Shown here: in pieces, positions 1 through 17,800 of the stretch
How positions within the stretch are numbered: the first letter of the stretch is position 1
How the letters are laid out: every line of letters starts with the position of its first letter
Assembly: GCA_000708835.1 (NCBI GenBank)
Contig: DF237666.1
Coordinates: forward strand, 1 to 40,975
Reading direction: 5' to 3'
DNA: 40,975 nt
DNA from: Klebsormidium nitens
Taxonomy: Eukaryota > Streptophyta > Klebsormidiophyceae > Klebsormidiales > Klebsormidiaceae
Notes under the pieces: generated by a model
Databases searched by the model: none
Told to the model about the DNA's origin: nothing
The model's input: only the letters and a program-made list of their open reading frames with translations
Program-made: the position numbers and the translations under genes

Positions 1-405
1 TATAAAATAAATTGATTGATTGACTGGTTTTCAACAAGTTGCAACTCAATGGACTTTACAAGGAGCTTGTTTCCGTCGGATTGAGAAGAAAAAGGACTTT
101 TAAGCTCCATCTACCGTCAAATTCACTACGTTGGCCAATGTTGTTCATACCTGGAATACAAGTTTTCAACTCTAGTTCTCAGCGATCATGCTGCGATGTG
201 GGCGGAGGCAGCTGCCAGAGGCTCTGGAGCGCATCAAGACAATGTCAATGATTCAAGCTGCATCTGCTCAACAATTGATCAAGTACAGCAGCCACCGTTC
301 GAAATGCGTTCCCACTCGGGCTGCTATGCTTCTTTCAGCTCCATGCAGCATCAAGTGCGGTGGCGCACGCGCTGAAACACATTGCCTGATTGGTAGCCCG
401 TGACG
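1..405. other. Upstream region of the FGGY kinase gene
   Basis: No exon can be supported here. The stretch begins with an AT-rich TATAAAATA-like sequence, followed by three short ATTG repeats. A stop codon (TAG at 394-396) lies in frame just upstream of the kinase ATG at 406, so the kinase does not extend into this region in this frame. It probably holds the 5' UTR and part of the promoter. Any function of the TATA-like sequence is a guess. Confidence 0.4.
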
Positions 406-5448
<5,043 letters not shown>

Positions 5449-6970
5449 GCGGTCCTAAACTGTCATTTTAGACGATGACTTCCCAACGTGTGTTGCGCGG
5501 TTGACCTAGGTAAATTACGATGTAACAACAACGGCCTACAAACAACCTGTCAGTGCACTTCTATCAACCGCACTCTGCGGACGATGGGGAGCGCTCAATG
5601 AGGATCAGAAGAATGATCCGTCAAAAATAATGAGGGCACAAAATTGGAGACAAACTAGTTGTGAGGGGGTTCGGGCAGGAAAGAAGAGCCCAATTGTTCA
5701 GCAACACAGCCGTACATGCACGCATGCGTGAATCCCCGTTCTGCATGCACCTGCTCATGGTAAACGTTGACTGAGTCCCCGCCCATGGTGACAGTAGTGC
5801 TACAGTGAGTTTCATTTAAGCAAATTCGATGATCCGCAACATCTCTAGTTTCCGTGAGCTATGGTGGCAAAAGAAACTTGTTCAAGTAATATCATGGAAT
5901 AAATGCTCGATATGGGCAACTTATTATCAAAGTTACCATACTAGAGTGATCATTGCTTCCATTTGACGCGGTCGCTGGCGTTGAGCTCTGATCCGATGTT
6001 TGGTTTGTTACTACTAAGTAGCATGACAGGCGCTAGCATGTGTGTCGGCCGGCACTGTCTTTGCAGGATTTCGTTTGTCTAACCCAAGACCCTAAAGACC
6101 GTATGCATGCACGGGAAAATTCGGGAGAACGAAGCGCGGCGAACTTGAACCGGGCCGGAGTTGACGAACTCAGAGGGATCCCTGGCGCGAGTCGACCGTG
6201 TCTGCTGCTGGAGTCCGGGCATGTGTAATATACGGCCCAGCCGGCTGAAATGATGCAGCGCGCGCACGAAAGAGTAAGACATCGTAACCGTTCTGAGTGC
6301 GCTGACTGACCCGCATCGAACGGCCCTCGAGGCCCGTCAAAACTTGCCCAGAAGGCGGCGGCCGGGCCCATCATATATGCGCACCCAATCCAGCACAGGC
6401 AGGCAGCCCAACTGAAGTTTGCGCTACTTTTCCCTACCGTAGTCTACCTGCGTAGTCTACCTTTCTCGCTACCTTTCTTCACTTGATAATAGCGTGTAAA
6501 ATGTACTCGCCAGACGGGGGTGCTTTTGGGCACAAAATTGCTCACCTTGTGAGCTTGATCTGAGTTCAAATTCAGTTTCAAGTTCGTGAAGCCGACCATC
6601 ACGTGACTGGTTGCGGTCTGTCGGGTGCAATGATCAGCGACGCCATCATTGTATGTAAGTGACATCTGTCAACAGCATGTTGTTTACAACTGCAATGGAC
6701 GCACGCAATGTGCAACGGGGCGCAGAAAGAGATTCTGAGAGCCAAGAATGAGCTTTTTGGCTGCTGAAAGACCACTAGAAGTTCCTGTCGAGCAAGCTCG
6801 AAAAAGTACTGTTCCTGAGCTGTACTGTAAAGGATCTGTGAGCTCAACTAGATTTGATCAGTCGTGTTGAGGCACAAGCTGCGAAGGAAAGCTTCCGCTG
6901 CAGGGGATCACTAGCTAAGGAGAGGAAGCCCAATGCTGTGTATGCTGTGGTAAAAAACGGCTGAAGCAGG
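5449..6970. other. Intergenic region between the kinase and the lysine-tailed protein gene
   Basis: About 1.5 kb with no credible exon on either strand; the open frames are short and lack splice-site support. It should contain the kinase 3' UTR and the promoter of the next gene. A short imperfect tandem of GTAGTCTACCT occurs at about 6438-6462. No tRNA-like or transposon-like structure was seen. Confidence 0.5.
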
Positions 6971-9787
6971 ATGGATTCCAACGAGCGGAACGCCTCACAA
7001 GCCAGTACCAGCGCACCGGTACCGGAAGCAGGTCATACCTTCAAAGCTTCCCCGCTCCGAGGATCTCCCGAGCCTGGTATGCGGAGGGTGACAAAACAAG
7101 GTGAATGCGTCACTTTGTCCAAAATCGAGCTTCGTGGAGCTCAATTTCATGGTGAAATGTGACTGTATGCAAAGCTGAGAAGAAAATGATACCCGGGATA
7201 TTCTCAAACGCAGGAGGATCTGGGTCAAAATGCTCGTATTCCGCGTCCCCCTCCTCCACAGAAGGCTGTGCTCAACCAGGGCCAACAATGATGCAGCAAA
7301 CATAGACTTGCTTATGACATCAAAAAACGTGCACCCAAGTCAAGTGCGTATGTGCCATACCAGGGTTTCGTCGTCAGCAACCCATCATGTCCTTCAAGGA
7401 CCCTGCCACGGCTGAATAATCATTCCAGCTGAGCACATCAGCTGGGGCACTTGTCTATTCGAACATTCTCGCCGATCAGCAATCTTCACTTTGACAGAAG
7501 CTAGCCATGAGCTCAAGGTCCCCGTATACTTGATGAAGGGCGTTGACATCAAACCACTGGGACGTCTGCTAATACGAGGCACTCTTTTACACGCGTCGCT
7601 TTTTTGTTTCTGCTCTGCCTGCCCTAGGTGTATAAAGTTGGAAAGGACCTTTACAGGATGCAAAAGTCTGAAGAGGCTGAGCTCTAAATTCCTTGCATGT
7701 GCGTTCCTTCAGGGAGTACAGTGCACCAGTCTCTGGACGCTCTGGACCGCATTCTCAACATGACCAGCTTGGACGAATCCGAAGGCAGGATAGGGGAGCT
7801 TAGACAGCGGTGGAAGACGAGCGAACGGGATCAAGCGGACTGGCAGGATGATGTGCGGCAGTCTATGGCGCGCTGGAGCCTGCAACGGGCACGTGTTGAG
7901 GTCAGGAATAGGCCTTGCTTTCCATCTTGCAGGGATTGAAGCATTGAGATGGTATTGCTCTCCCTGGTTGCGTTTGCTGCAACTGGTGGCAACCAAAAAA
8001 GCATATCTAGAGAGAGACACGGCGCTCTCTTCTTCTCTGAGGCCCTCTCAAGGGCAGCTGTTTAAAAGAGCCAGGGGTTTTATGGACCAGAACTTTCTTC
8101 AGGTTCCGTTGGTTCATAACGTGCAGAAATCATCAGCATGGAGGAATTCTGATATGGTTGGCTCCCCATCGTACTCCAGACCGATTGCACAATACACGCA
8201 ACCTCAAAAATTCCTCTGGGATGTAGCGGCGCGTCTATCAACCTCAGCCAATAAGCTTATCACTAGACAAACCTTCATGTGGTCTTGTCACCCTTTGCAC
8301 CCTGGAAGAGAACCGTGTTCGCCTCTTTAGCGCCCGAACGGGCTCCTATCTAGCTGGAATAAACGGTGAGTCCGTTGATCCCTTGTGATACGAAACCTCA
8401 TTCTCACCCAACAGGAGGAGATTGTCCGGCGGCAAGAGGCCAGCCGCTACGCCTCCCCCGTCCCCCGGTTCCTGACCCCCGAGCAGTCGCGAGAGCGGGG
8501 CCTCTACCGACCAGGCCTGCGAAAGGAGGCCTCTCGCGAGTCGCTCGAGTCGGGGGAGAGCAGCGGCAACGAGTCCGACTGCTCCGTCAGCAGCCGGCGC
8601 AGCTTGTCGCCGTACCGGGACAAGCCCAGCATCTGCAACGGGTACCGGCCTGCGGGACAGCCGTACTGGGTGAGCGTCAGAATCGCTGACTTCGTTTCGA
8701 GTGTGGTAAAGACGCAGGTTTCCTGGTGTAGCTCCTGGTAGCTGTAGCTTGGGAAACCGGAGGTGTGGACACAAGGGCTGACGGCGTGCTAGAAAGGCAC
8801 GAGTTTGGCGGATGAGACACGGAAGATGAGTTGCCAAAGGCGAGAGCTTGTTACCAAAACCATAATTATACTTCTTCTAGGTCCCGTTGGTATCTCCTCG
8901 AGCTCTGTGAACATGCAACGGTGAGGTTGGAGAGTGAGTTTGGACAGCGCCAAGATTAGGGGGTGCTCTTTTCCCACTGTGACGGTCGACTTTTGTCGTG
9001 GACGTGGTGAACTTGGACCGTGAGTAATCCGCTCAGCAATCCTAGGACTTACAACGTGTTTCTAGTAGACGGTCCAGCTGAGAGAGTTCGTGTGTGCTAG
9101 GCCAGCACTCCTCGTGCCATATGAGATGACTTTATGCCTTCCCAGAACTTGGTCTCCTACTCAGTTGAGACCAGTGCTCATAGTTACCATCATGAGCAGT
9201 GTTGACTTCTTTGTCCGTTCAGGACCTCTCTTTTTGGAGTTTCTTGAAGGCTGACCGAAACAAAGTCCTCGCTGAAGATTGAAGTACAGATGAATTCATT
9301 ACAGGTTGGGCTGAAAGTTTTCGTGGACTCTCTCTTCTTCCACTCCCACGAGGACTTAGCCATCGTCAGCTTCCTGATGTGCGGCACAATCGTGGTACTT
9401 CCGAAACCAGAGAGTACTGGGACCTTTGGACTGTTTGGTTTCTTGGCTGAAGAGGGCGCGCTCTGGCTGCAGGTGCGGCAGCGTCCCTTCTCGGCAAGCG
9501 CAGTTCCCGACCGCCGAGCGACCCTGAACGAAGCGACCAACCTCGTTTCTGCTTTCAAAAGACGCGGAATCCGCATCTCGGAAGAAAGGGCCACGCGTGC
9601 GCTCCTAATACCTACTGACAAGCCTTACGAGGACTGCATAACCCGGCTGCCAAAACCAGGGGCGTATCTGACTGCCCGGCTGTCGACAGATGTGTCGTCA
9701 AGAGACAAGGGGAAGAAGAGCCCCAAAAAGGGGAAGAAGAAGGGTTCTGGAGAGAAGAAAAAGGGCACGAAGAAGGGCAAAAAGTAG
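6971..9787 (+). CDS. Uncharacterised protein with helical N-terminal half and lysine-rich tail
   Basis: I do not recognise this protein. Four exons fit in phase: 6971-7076, 7713-7900, 8415-8669, 9473-9787, giving 287 aa. An in-frame TGA at 6962 precedes the ATG. Residues about 38-105 are charged and likely helical (ESEGRIGELRQRWKTSERDQ). Residues about 115-165 are Ser/Arg/Pro-rich and probably disordered. Residues about 184-250 form the most protein-like block, including NLVSAFKRRGIRIS and TDKPYEDCITRLPKPGAYL. The final 28 residues are almost all Lys, Gly and Ser, which could bind nucleic acid or microtubules. An alternative first donor at 7101 (same phase, +8 aa) and an alternative in-frame acceptor ending at 9304 (+56 aa) are equally legal. 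The gene converges on gene 3. The last three exons are better supported than the first. Confidence 0.6.
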
Positions 9788-10594
9788 TGCAGATCGTCAA
9801 AGCCTGTCGTTCGATTATTGAGCTTTCACAAGTCATACCAGCAGAGCTACAGCAGTCAAATCAACAGAAAGTCAGTCTCATGCAGCGCACGCGTACTTGT
9901 GGGGTCATTAGCTTTAGGGCAAAGCAGCTAGTGTAGCGTGTCGTTTGTAGCTCGGGCTGCGGCCAGCGCGCGAAGTAGCGCTTCATCATGGCACCGTCGT
10001 CAATGACGCACCTCTGTGCTGTGTGGCAGACGATTCTCCTTGAGAAACGGTACCATGCTTTCCTTGTCTACAACTGTGGACTGACAACTACCCCGCGGCA
10101 AATTTTAAATCCCCTAGAGTTTGTTCCATCATGGTCTTCTCGACCGATCATTGATGCACCTCGACATATACATACCAGTATGCGCAGGTGCGCGGATAGC
10201 AAAGCTCGCTTTAGGCTCCCCGGATCTATACTCGATCGCGGTGAATGCACCGGTTTAGCACGGCAGCATGCAATTGCATGAGGGTGATCGATCGATATAT
10301 GTAGACGCGCAGCTCCAGCTCCAGAATGATCTACAGAACTCGCGCACATCCTGTGCGATAGCGCGGGCGGCCACCTTACACAATGTCGACACCTATATTG
10401 CATCAATGTGGTATAAACACTGCACCTTTTGCAGCAAATCTGCTTCGAATCCGGAAATCCGTGTGTTCCTGCAGCTAGGTAGCTAGCTAGCTTATGCATA
10501 ACGGCTGTCATGGGAGGTGCCTTGTCCAAATCTGAGCTGGCTGCTTGCCTTATTTATATACAAGCCACTCGCATGGTTCATGGAACATAGTCTA
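9788..10594. other. Convergent intergenic region
   Basis: About 800 bp between the stop codons of two converging genes, presumably holding both 3' UTRs. Around 10281-10300 and 10471-10492 there are short self-complementary tandem runs (GATCGATCGAT and AGCTAGCTAGCT types). No coding exon or RNA gene could be supported. Confidence 0.5.
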
Positions 10595-13500
10595 TCATGT
10601 GCACAGTGCCTGTACGACGCATGGAATTGGAAACCGCATGGCCTCGCACCTTGATGAACGCGTATCAGGCCTCTTCTCTGACAATGTTTGAAGGGCCTGC
10701 ACAGCTTGCAAGACCTTCGACAAGGAGTCCTGCGCCTCGGCGCACGGCTGGATTGCCTCCGAGAGTGCAGCCTTCTTTTGCGCCGTCCTCTCAACTTCGG
10801 CCCTGAGCCGAAGTTCTCTGACCTCAGCATGCAACATCCTATTTGTAGACTCTAGTTGAGCCCTCTCTTGATTCGTCTCCACCCTCCAGGCAGCCACTTG
10901 GGCAGCCACTCTATCGAGGACCACGCTTTCTTCATTTGCCCGTTCCAACTCAAAACGTAGGTTATCCTCCCGCATGTCTGGGAGGTCTTCAGCAACAGAC
11001 AGTCCGACCGGCTGAGATTCGCTTACTTCCATTTCTACTTCATCCCGCATGAACCAGGAATCACCAGAAAAAGCAGCAGAGGCTACATGGCTGGTGGACT
11101 CAGTACCTAGGTCTTTCACGTTCGGATCCGTTTGCATTGATTGGCCACGTGCTTCTTCAGCCACACCCCTTCCCGAAGCTCGAGCTCCCTCACGGTGGCC
11201 CATTTCGAAGCCTTCCCTGAAAGAGCAAAAGAACATGTTCCGTTAATGACAAGAATAAGCTCAGGTTCTGCTTCAAGAACCTCGAGAAAACCGTGCCTTG
11301 AGGTAAGGCAGGCAGAATAATCTGCACTTTCAATCGCCTATCCTGTTTGCTCTCAACGTCGTCCCTAGTTTCGACCGTCCTAAAGGCATGCTCGAAAGAC
11401 AATAATTCGAAACATCTTCTTCAGAGAAAGCCTGTGTCAGAAACGGAGCTCAAGCGGTTCAACAAAAGATGAAAGACGGCAAAGATACAACCTTGTTCAA
11501 GTCTGTATGTCCAAAAGACAGAATACAGGTTGACACAGGCATTCAAGTGCATTGGAGCAAGTTCTACCTGGAGTACCATACGCTATGAATCTTGTGCCAA
11601 CACGTTTAAGCATAGGCCTCAGGCCGTCAGGTAACCTTAAAAACGAAATCATACGCACCTCGCTAGGGAAGCCTGCAGAGCTGCCTTCGTGGCCGCCAGC
11701 TCATGTTCTGTCCGCTCCATCGCCGCTATCTTATGCTGCTCACACTCCTCCCGGGTCTGCCACACCTTCTCTTCGACCAGCCTGCATCCGAGAAAAGTCC
11801 AGAGATAGCAAGGTGACACACAGAACGCTCATTTAGATCATCATCGAGTCAAGCAGGCAGGCGGATTACTGTCGATTGTTGTTCAGTCCCCGCAAGCTTT
11901 GAACGCTTCCATGTCTGGCATTCAGACACGGCACAGTCTGGCCTGCTGATATCCTTAAACAAACAATCTCTGAGATCCAGGTCCTGCTGATCAAGTTAGG
12001 CGATGATACTGTTCTGGAGACAATCGGTTGAATGCTGATCCCAGCTCTATCCTCCAGGAGCACATGGCTCATTGGGCCACAAAGATATATTCTTACCTCT
12101 CTATGGCCGCCAGCTCAACGACCGTTGCTCCCTCCAGACTGCACTCCAGTCGCTTTGATGCCTCCAAAGCCCTGGCACAGCTTGCAGCTACCTGCCGTTC
12201 CAAAGCTTCCAACCCCTTGACCACTTCCTGCCGCCAAATAGAGGTCTCTTCTCCAGCCCCGCCTGCTTGAGACGCCATCAACTCCGTTTTGCATTTCCTG
12301 CTATTAGGGATTTCCGTATCAACATGCGCTGTGGGTGGATTTTGCACGCGCTGTGTGCTGCCTGCCTCTAAGCCAGCTCTGTAGGCTTCTTGAATCAGCG
12401 ACTGAAGAACGCCTCCGCGCACCAAGCGGCGCGCTGCCTCCTGACCCGCCTGCAGAGGACAAAGCTTGACTTTACCAAGACATTCCTGGGGACTTACTCC
12501 CAACACTTCTGGCCGTTGGTGGCCTCCTGCTCAAAGAGAGGGCAGAGCTTCTTGGATTATCGTTTGAAACCGATTTGAGCTGAGCAGGGAAAACGTACGA
12601 GTAAGAAGTTCAGAACTTTAGTCCTTGTGGAAGTTTGATCATTCCATCATTGCAAAGAAACAAACGGTAAGTTCCTGCCGATTGGCGCCCCACTCATCAG
12701 GGCAGATTGGTGAACGCTGCTGGGTCAAATTGGGATTGAAACCCAGTGGGCCTACAGCTTGGGGACACTTACCTCCCTCACCCAGCCTTGCAGGTTTTCC
12801 CACGGACCCACAGGTGTTTCCTGTGCTACTCTTTGAGCAGGCCCGGTTTCCAAATTCCCTCTTCCCATACCCTCCGTTTCTATTGGCTGCGGCCTCTGTG
12901 GGCGCCCTGAGGCAGCCGCATCCGTCGCGATGCTGCTTATCCGTGTGGAATTTGGGGGACCATCTTCCCGGACGTAAGGCCTCTCAACATCTGAAGGATG
13001 CGCCCCATTCCTTTCGCCCCTCATATACACAGCAACTCCATGCCAGCTCCGGAACGCTTTTTGCAGTAAAGCGATAGCATTGTGATCCAGCTTGACTGGT
13101 CGTACTGTTGCCTGTTCCTCCTGGCCAGAGCACAGCAAAAGAGAATTTCAGAACCTCCTTTACCTTTCCTCATCAAGTTCAAGGCATAATTCAATTGCCA
13201 TGTCCACCCCAGGTACTTCCGACATGCATAAGGTGCTTTAGACACAACATGAGCACTTGTAGCCCAATAAGATCTCAGTCCTGATAGTGCCCATCAGAGA
13301 AACTAGTGCCAGTGGGTCCAAGTAACAGCCTGAGCATACTTGAAGCATCTGAGACCAGCTGGTAACTTCTAAAAGCTTCAAGGAACCCATTTGCAAGCTG
13401 CTCTGTAGAAGCGGTGCACTGCAAAGAACGATGTCCACAAATATCAACTGGGCTCCAATCTGCTCTAGAATTGCGCACAGGATCGCTTACCACAGCTTTC

Positions 13501-13754
13501 TCTTTGGAGTGGCCTTTTTGGCTTTGTCCTTGAATTGCCACTCCGCTACTGGTGTTACTGTTTTCGAACCAGAGTCTATTCAACTGACTTCGTAAAGAAC
13601 CACGCTGATCCACAGGTCGCCTGCTTACATCTAGGCAGCTATCTGTTTGTCTTGTGTCGACTGCCACGGGGGTAGTATCGACCAATGATGATGCTGGCTT
13701 GGACAAGAAGTCATGCAAATCAGCCTTCCATTGCGATGCTTCTGGGTCCATCAT
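10595..13754 (-). CDS. Uncharacterised coiled-coil protein with an SFI1/IQ-like tryptophan helix
   Basis: Not recognised as a named family. Six exons on the minus strand: 13754-13491, 13120-12773, 12449-12097, 11781-11659, 11418-11281, 11216-10595, closing to 615 aa. The start is a double ATG (13754). Residues 107-123 (LQKAFRSWHGVAVYMRG) resemble a single SFI1- or IQ-type calmodulin/centrin-binding helix. Residues about 205-360 are rich in Ala, Glu and Arg, with ERQVAASCARALEASKRLE and similar heptad-like stretches. Residues about 490-570 form a second coiled-coil candidate (FELERANEESVVLDRVAAQ). The first 90 residues are Ser/Thr/Gln-rich. The fifth exon is the weakest: its acceptor (GAAG) and donor (GTTCTT) are poor, though phase-correct. 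A cytoskeletal or centrosomal role is only a guess from the helix. The gene is divergent from NHX. Confidence 0.6.
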
Positions 13755-14891
13755 TATAGCCTGGAAAATACATACTTCATTGATGCTGGTATATTAATTG
13801 TCGGAGGCGTTCTGCATCGCCTGCAGGCTCGCGACCAATCTGCTTCCATCTCGCAGGCCTCTGCATCAGTCAGTGCTCCCCGGCCTATTACCTAGGCTGG
13901 CCTCCCAAATGCAAGGGCCGGAAGTGGGAGCCTCCATGCGGCTCCGCATGCGGCACCACATCATCAATAGATAACCTAATTACCTAGTAATACCTATGTA
14001 CCTAGGTACCTCCTTGGCAGGAGTCCTTGCCTGAGACTCAGTGAGAGGGTCCTTGCCTTGAAGTGCACAGCGACAATGCGCGGGAATCGATTCAAATTTT
14101 GAACCGCTGCAGCTGCGGCTAGAGCTTAGTTCGCGGCCGCCGGCCGCCCACGCGAGCACGACGTCGTCGTGCTTCGCACAACCTTACGGGTAATACTGTA
14201 GATGTCCGCGAGCGATTTCCTTTTATCGAATGTTGAACCGTCGATCTTCTGACGTCAACGGTTCAGAAGCTCGGGTCATGAACTTATGTATACCGCAAAG
14301 GTACAGTAGCCCCAAGTAGGCCTCAGGAAAGTGGCCTCGGCCTCTCCCCACGTCCATGATATAGGTACCCCATTAAGGTACAGTATTGCACACAGCAGCC
14401 AGCTCATTTAAATACATTCATTCTAACAAGTTCTGTCCACATCATGCACAGGTAAAAAACTACCGGTAGGTCGTGAGCTTGAACTACGCCACAATGAACC
14501 CAAATCAACCTTGATCATTCTGGATCGACCACTTCCGAAGAACTGAACCGAAAGAGGAGCTGAACTTAGAAGTTAGAGCTCAAGCAGAGCGATCGAAGGG
14601 CAGCAGCTGGCTGCTCCACTCGACGTGAATGCAAAAAAATTGTCATTGTTGCAGGAAGGGACTAGGAATCAAGGCCACCCCTCCATAAGGTGCTGAGAGA
14701 CATACTGGTACGGCATAGTCTGTTCCTGTAAGCGTTCTGTAAGCGATGGCAGCTCGAGAATTTAGTAGGCATTGCAAATTGAGCTAGCCTGAGGCAAAGA
14801 AGCTTCCTGACTTGGTTCTCAATATCGAAGTAGCAGTTCATTTCAAGGAAGCGTAGTGACAGACAGGGCATTGCCTGATCTATTCGCAAGG
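13755..14891. promoter_or_regulatory. Divergent intergenic region between coiled-coil gene and NHX
   Basis: About 1.1 kb separates two start codons that face away from each other, so both promoters should lie here. Visible structure: CCTAG/GTACC-rich runs at about 13970-14012, a GC-rich patch at 14130-14160, and an inverted repeat GCACGACG-t-CGTCGTGC at about 14155-14173. A second inverted repeat (TGAACCGT ... ACGGTTCA) lies at about 14233-14266. No coding exon is supported. Whether any of these elements is regulatory is unknown. Confidence 0.4.
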
Positions 14892-17800
14892 ATGGACAAC
14901 TTGAATGACACCGATATCAACGTTGGTGGGGTGACAGGAAACACTGCGATCCCCATTCCATCGGTAAGGAACTTCCCTCTTCTGCACAGCAGAGCTCGAT
15001 TCTGTTCTAGACGAGTTCAACGTCTAGCTCAGGAACTTAGTACCAACTTGCATCATATTGCTCAGAACATTTCAATCGTAGTGCTTCAAGCTGTCTTGCA
15101 TGAAGCAGTGATTGTGAAAAATTTGACAGCTTTGGAGCATAATGGACAGTAACCTTGCAGCATTTGCCCTTCTTGCAGGCAGGAGAGGGTTATGATCAGG
15201 AAACAATTGCCAGTCTGGGCCTCATGGTTCAGTTTGTCCTCCTCGGAGTTGTATTTTGCCTTGGGCATGTTCTCAGGCGAAATAAGATCATTATAGTTCA
15301 TGAAGCTGGAGCGGCCCTCCTGCTAGGTGAGGAGATCGACTTACATTCCAAATTCAGATGAGCGTCCGGCAGACATCTCCTGAACGGGAGGTTCCTGTCT
15401 TGGCATGAGAAGATTTTCTAGCACAGAAGTTGTTTGCAAAGATTTCCATAGGCATTCGTTCAAAGCTGGAATAAGACATACTGCCAGATTCTTGCTTCCA
15501 GGCCCCAGCAAATAGTCCGCAGCAAGAAGAGAACTCTTGCAATGCAAGTAGCTGATTCTACAATTCCACACGTTTGTGCAGGGGTGGTGGTTGGGTTGTT
15601 TGTAAAGATGGTTGGCCAGGCTAGTGGGTTTAGGTGAGTCCCACTAGCTTCTCAGTCGTGGTTAGGAAAGCGAGCAGCCTTGAACCACTATGCTTTCGGC
15701 TTCTTGGAGGATGCTCATTTCAGAATTGTAGACTGTACTTTTTGGATGATACTTACCAAGGTGTAAATGCTTGGGCTTGACTGATCTGCTCACATCACCT
15801 GTCTCTTGAGGACAGAATTTCTGGCTGACTCTGTGGTGGTCATACCCTTGTAGCCAATGGATCAACTTCAACAACAACTTCTTCTTCTACTTCCTGCTCC
15901 CTCCAATCATCTTCGAGTCAGGCTGGAGCCTGCAAACGGTAAGCATTTGAGATGGGACATGCTGAGCTTTGCGTCTTTGATGACCCCTTAGCTTCCTGTT
16001 CCGAATTCTATGCAGAAGCTGACAAGCTACAAACCAATCCTGGCCTCATGCTCTAGCGCTTCCCTTGCAGAGTACCTTTTTCAAGAACTTCGGAGCAATT
16101 TGTCTGTTCGCATTCGTGGGAACAATCATATCGACCTTTGCAGTGGGGACAATCATGTAAGTTTCATCCCAGCACACTCATCTTTGTCGCAATACTAGCA
16201 GTAGGCACAACTAATAGATTGGGAGCTTTTAGACTACATAACGAAGTGGCGGTTGCGATTGATGGGCATTAGTACTTGCTATATTGGCAATTTTGACCTG
16301 TTCCGCTTTCTTCTCGTCGAGATTATACGCATCAGAAGCGTGTGCCCCTTATCAGTCATATGCTTTATGCTCAAATGAAACCGTCTGTTTTGCTCGCAGG
16401 TGGCTTTCAGGGCTTTGGGGGCTGTCCTTCCCGCTTCCTTTCCTTGAGTGCATGACTTTTGGTGCCCTGATCTCGGCTACTGACCCTGTCACGGTCCTTG
16501 CCATCTTCCACGTAAGGGACCGTGCCCACAGCTTCTCCCTTATACAAGGAACTTCTGCGACTTTCAAGTCGAAAAGCAAGTTGTCAGCTTCAAGTACGAT
16601 TGCAAACTTGGAATCTTCCATTGACGGGCTGTGCAGCTTGTCAACGTGGAATATCTGCATGGCTGTAATAAAAGTAGGGCTGCTGCCATAATGAGAACGT
16701 GACTCCATCCAGGACTCATGAACGAGCAAAGTTCATCGTGAGTGTCATCTCCTTCGCAGGAGCTTGGAGCGGACGGCAACTTGTACTCGCTCGTTTTTGG
16801 AGAATCCGTTCTTAACGACGCTGTGGCTATCGTCATGTACAAGTAAGAGTTTACTCGTCCAATTCGGCTTGGTTGTAACATGCATGCACTTCGCCCCCAA
16901 CGTTTCCTCGTCAAGTAGGACTTCAAGCTTCCAATATGAGTCATCTTCAGCATTGCCTCATGACTTCGACAGGACGTGGTGGATTTTCTACGAGCACTGA
17001 ATTCATACGCCCTCGTGTCTATGCAGAACTGTCCTGGCCTTCGTCTACACGCCCATCAATGAGCGCGGCGTCTTCCTGGCCATCTGGTTCTTCATCGTCA
17101 TCTTTGTTGGATCCACCCTCATTGGTGGCCTCGTCGGCATGCTCAGCGCCCTCGTTTTCCGCTTTGGAGGGTTCTCAGAAAAGGGGTGAGCACAAAATGT
17201 TCAGGCTCTGGATCTTTCCTGCCGTCTCCGACTTCTATCTCTTTCTGCGCGACATAAGCGGACTTCAATAAGGTTGTTGGAGGTTATACCAAAACCAACA
17301 GTGCCTAACTGTCTGCTTCCTGCATCCAAGACCTGTGCTAACTAGATCACCTTGACATCATCGTCACAAGGAGAGAGAGATTGCTCCAAAAGTTGCCCGA
17401 TCTCTAAAAGCTGTTCCTATCGTTCTGCAGGCTGCACGTCATTGAATGCTGCCTGGCGTGCCTCTTCCCCTACATCGCGTAAGTCGACCATATTCATTTC
17501 CATATTGTCCTTCAGCCATTCAGCCGTTCCCACTCCTTCTCGCTTGGTTCCAAAGAGGATCGCTGCAGGCTTATAGTACTGACCTGAATCGCTTACGGAC
17601 CGAATGGCGAGCCCTACTGTCCAGAAACTTTATTGGTTGGTAGTCAAGAACAAACGCGAACTCAAAAGGACTGATCTCAGCTTCTCTTTGCACGCTCAGG
17701 TATATGTTGGCGAACGCCTGTCAGCTGTCGGGCATCGTTGCCATCCTCTTCTGCGGCATTGTAAGTGCCGGTTCCACTCAAACATTCCGGAGACTTTTGC

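Noticed and set aside
7200-7290. Possible extra exon of gene 2 (DLGQNARIPRPPPPQ-like frame after a CAG)
   Set aside because: No donor follows before the stop, and skipping it gives an exact phase match from 7076 to 7713.
10275-10500. GATC/AGCT-rich short palindromic runs as an origin or regulatory array
   Set aside because: These are short, irregular simple repeats in a convergent 3' region with no further structure.
14155-14173. Inverted repeat GCACGACG-t-CGTCGTGC as a terminator or mobile-element end
   Set aside because: Arms are only 8 bp in GC-rich DNA, with no target-site duplication or T-run. Kept only as a note on the intergenic region.
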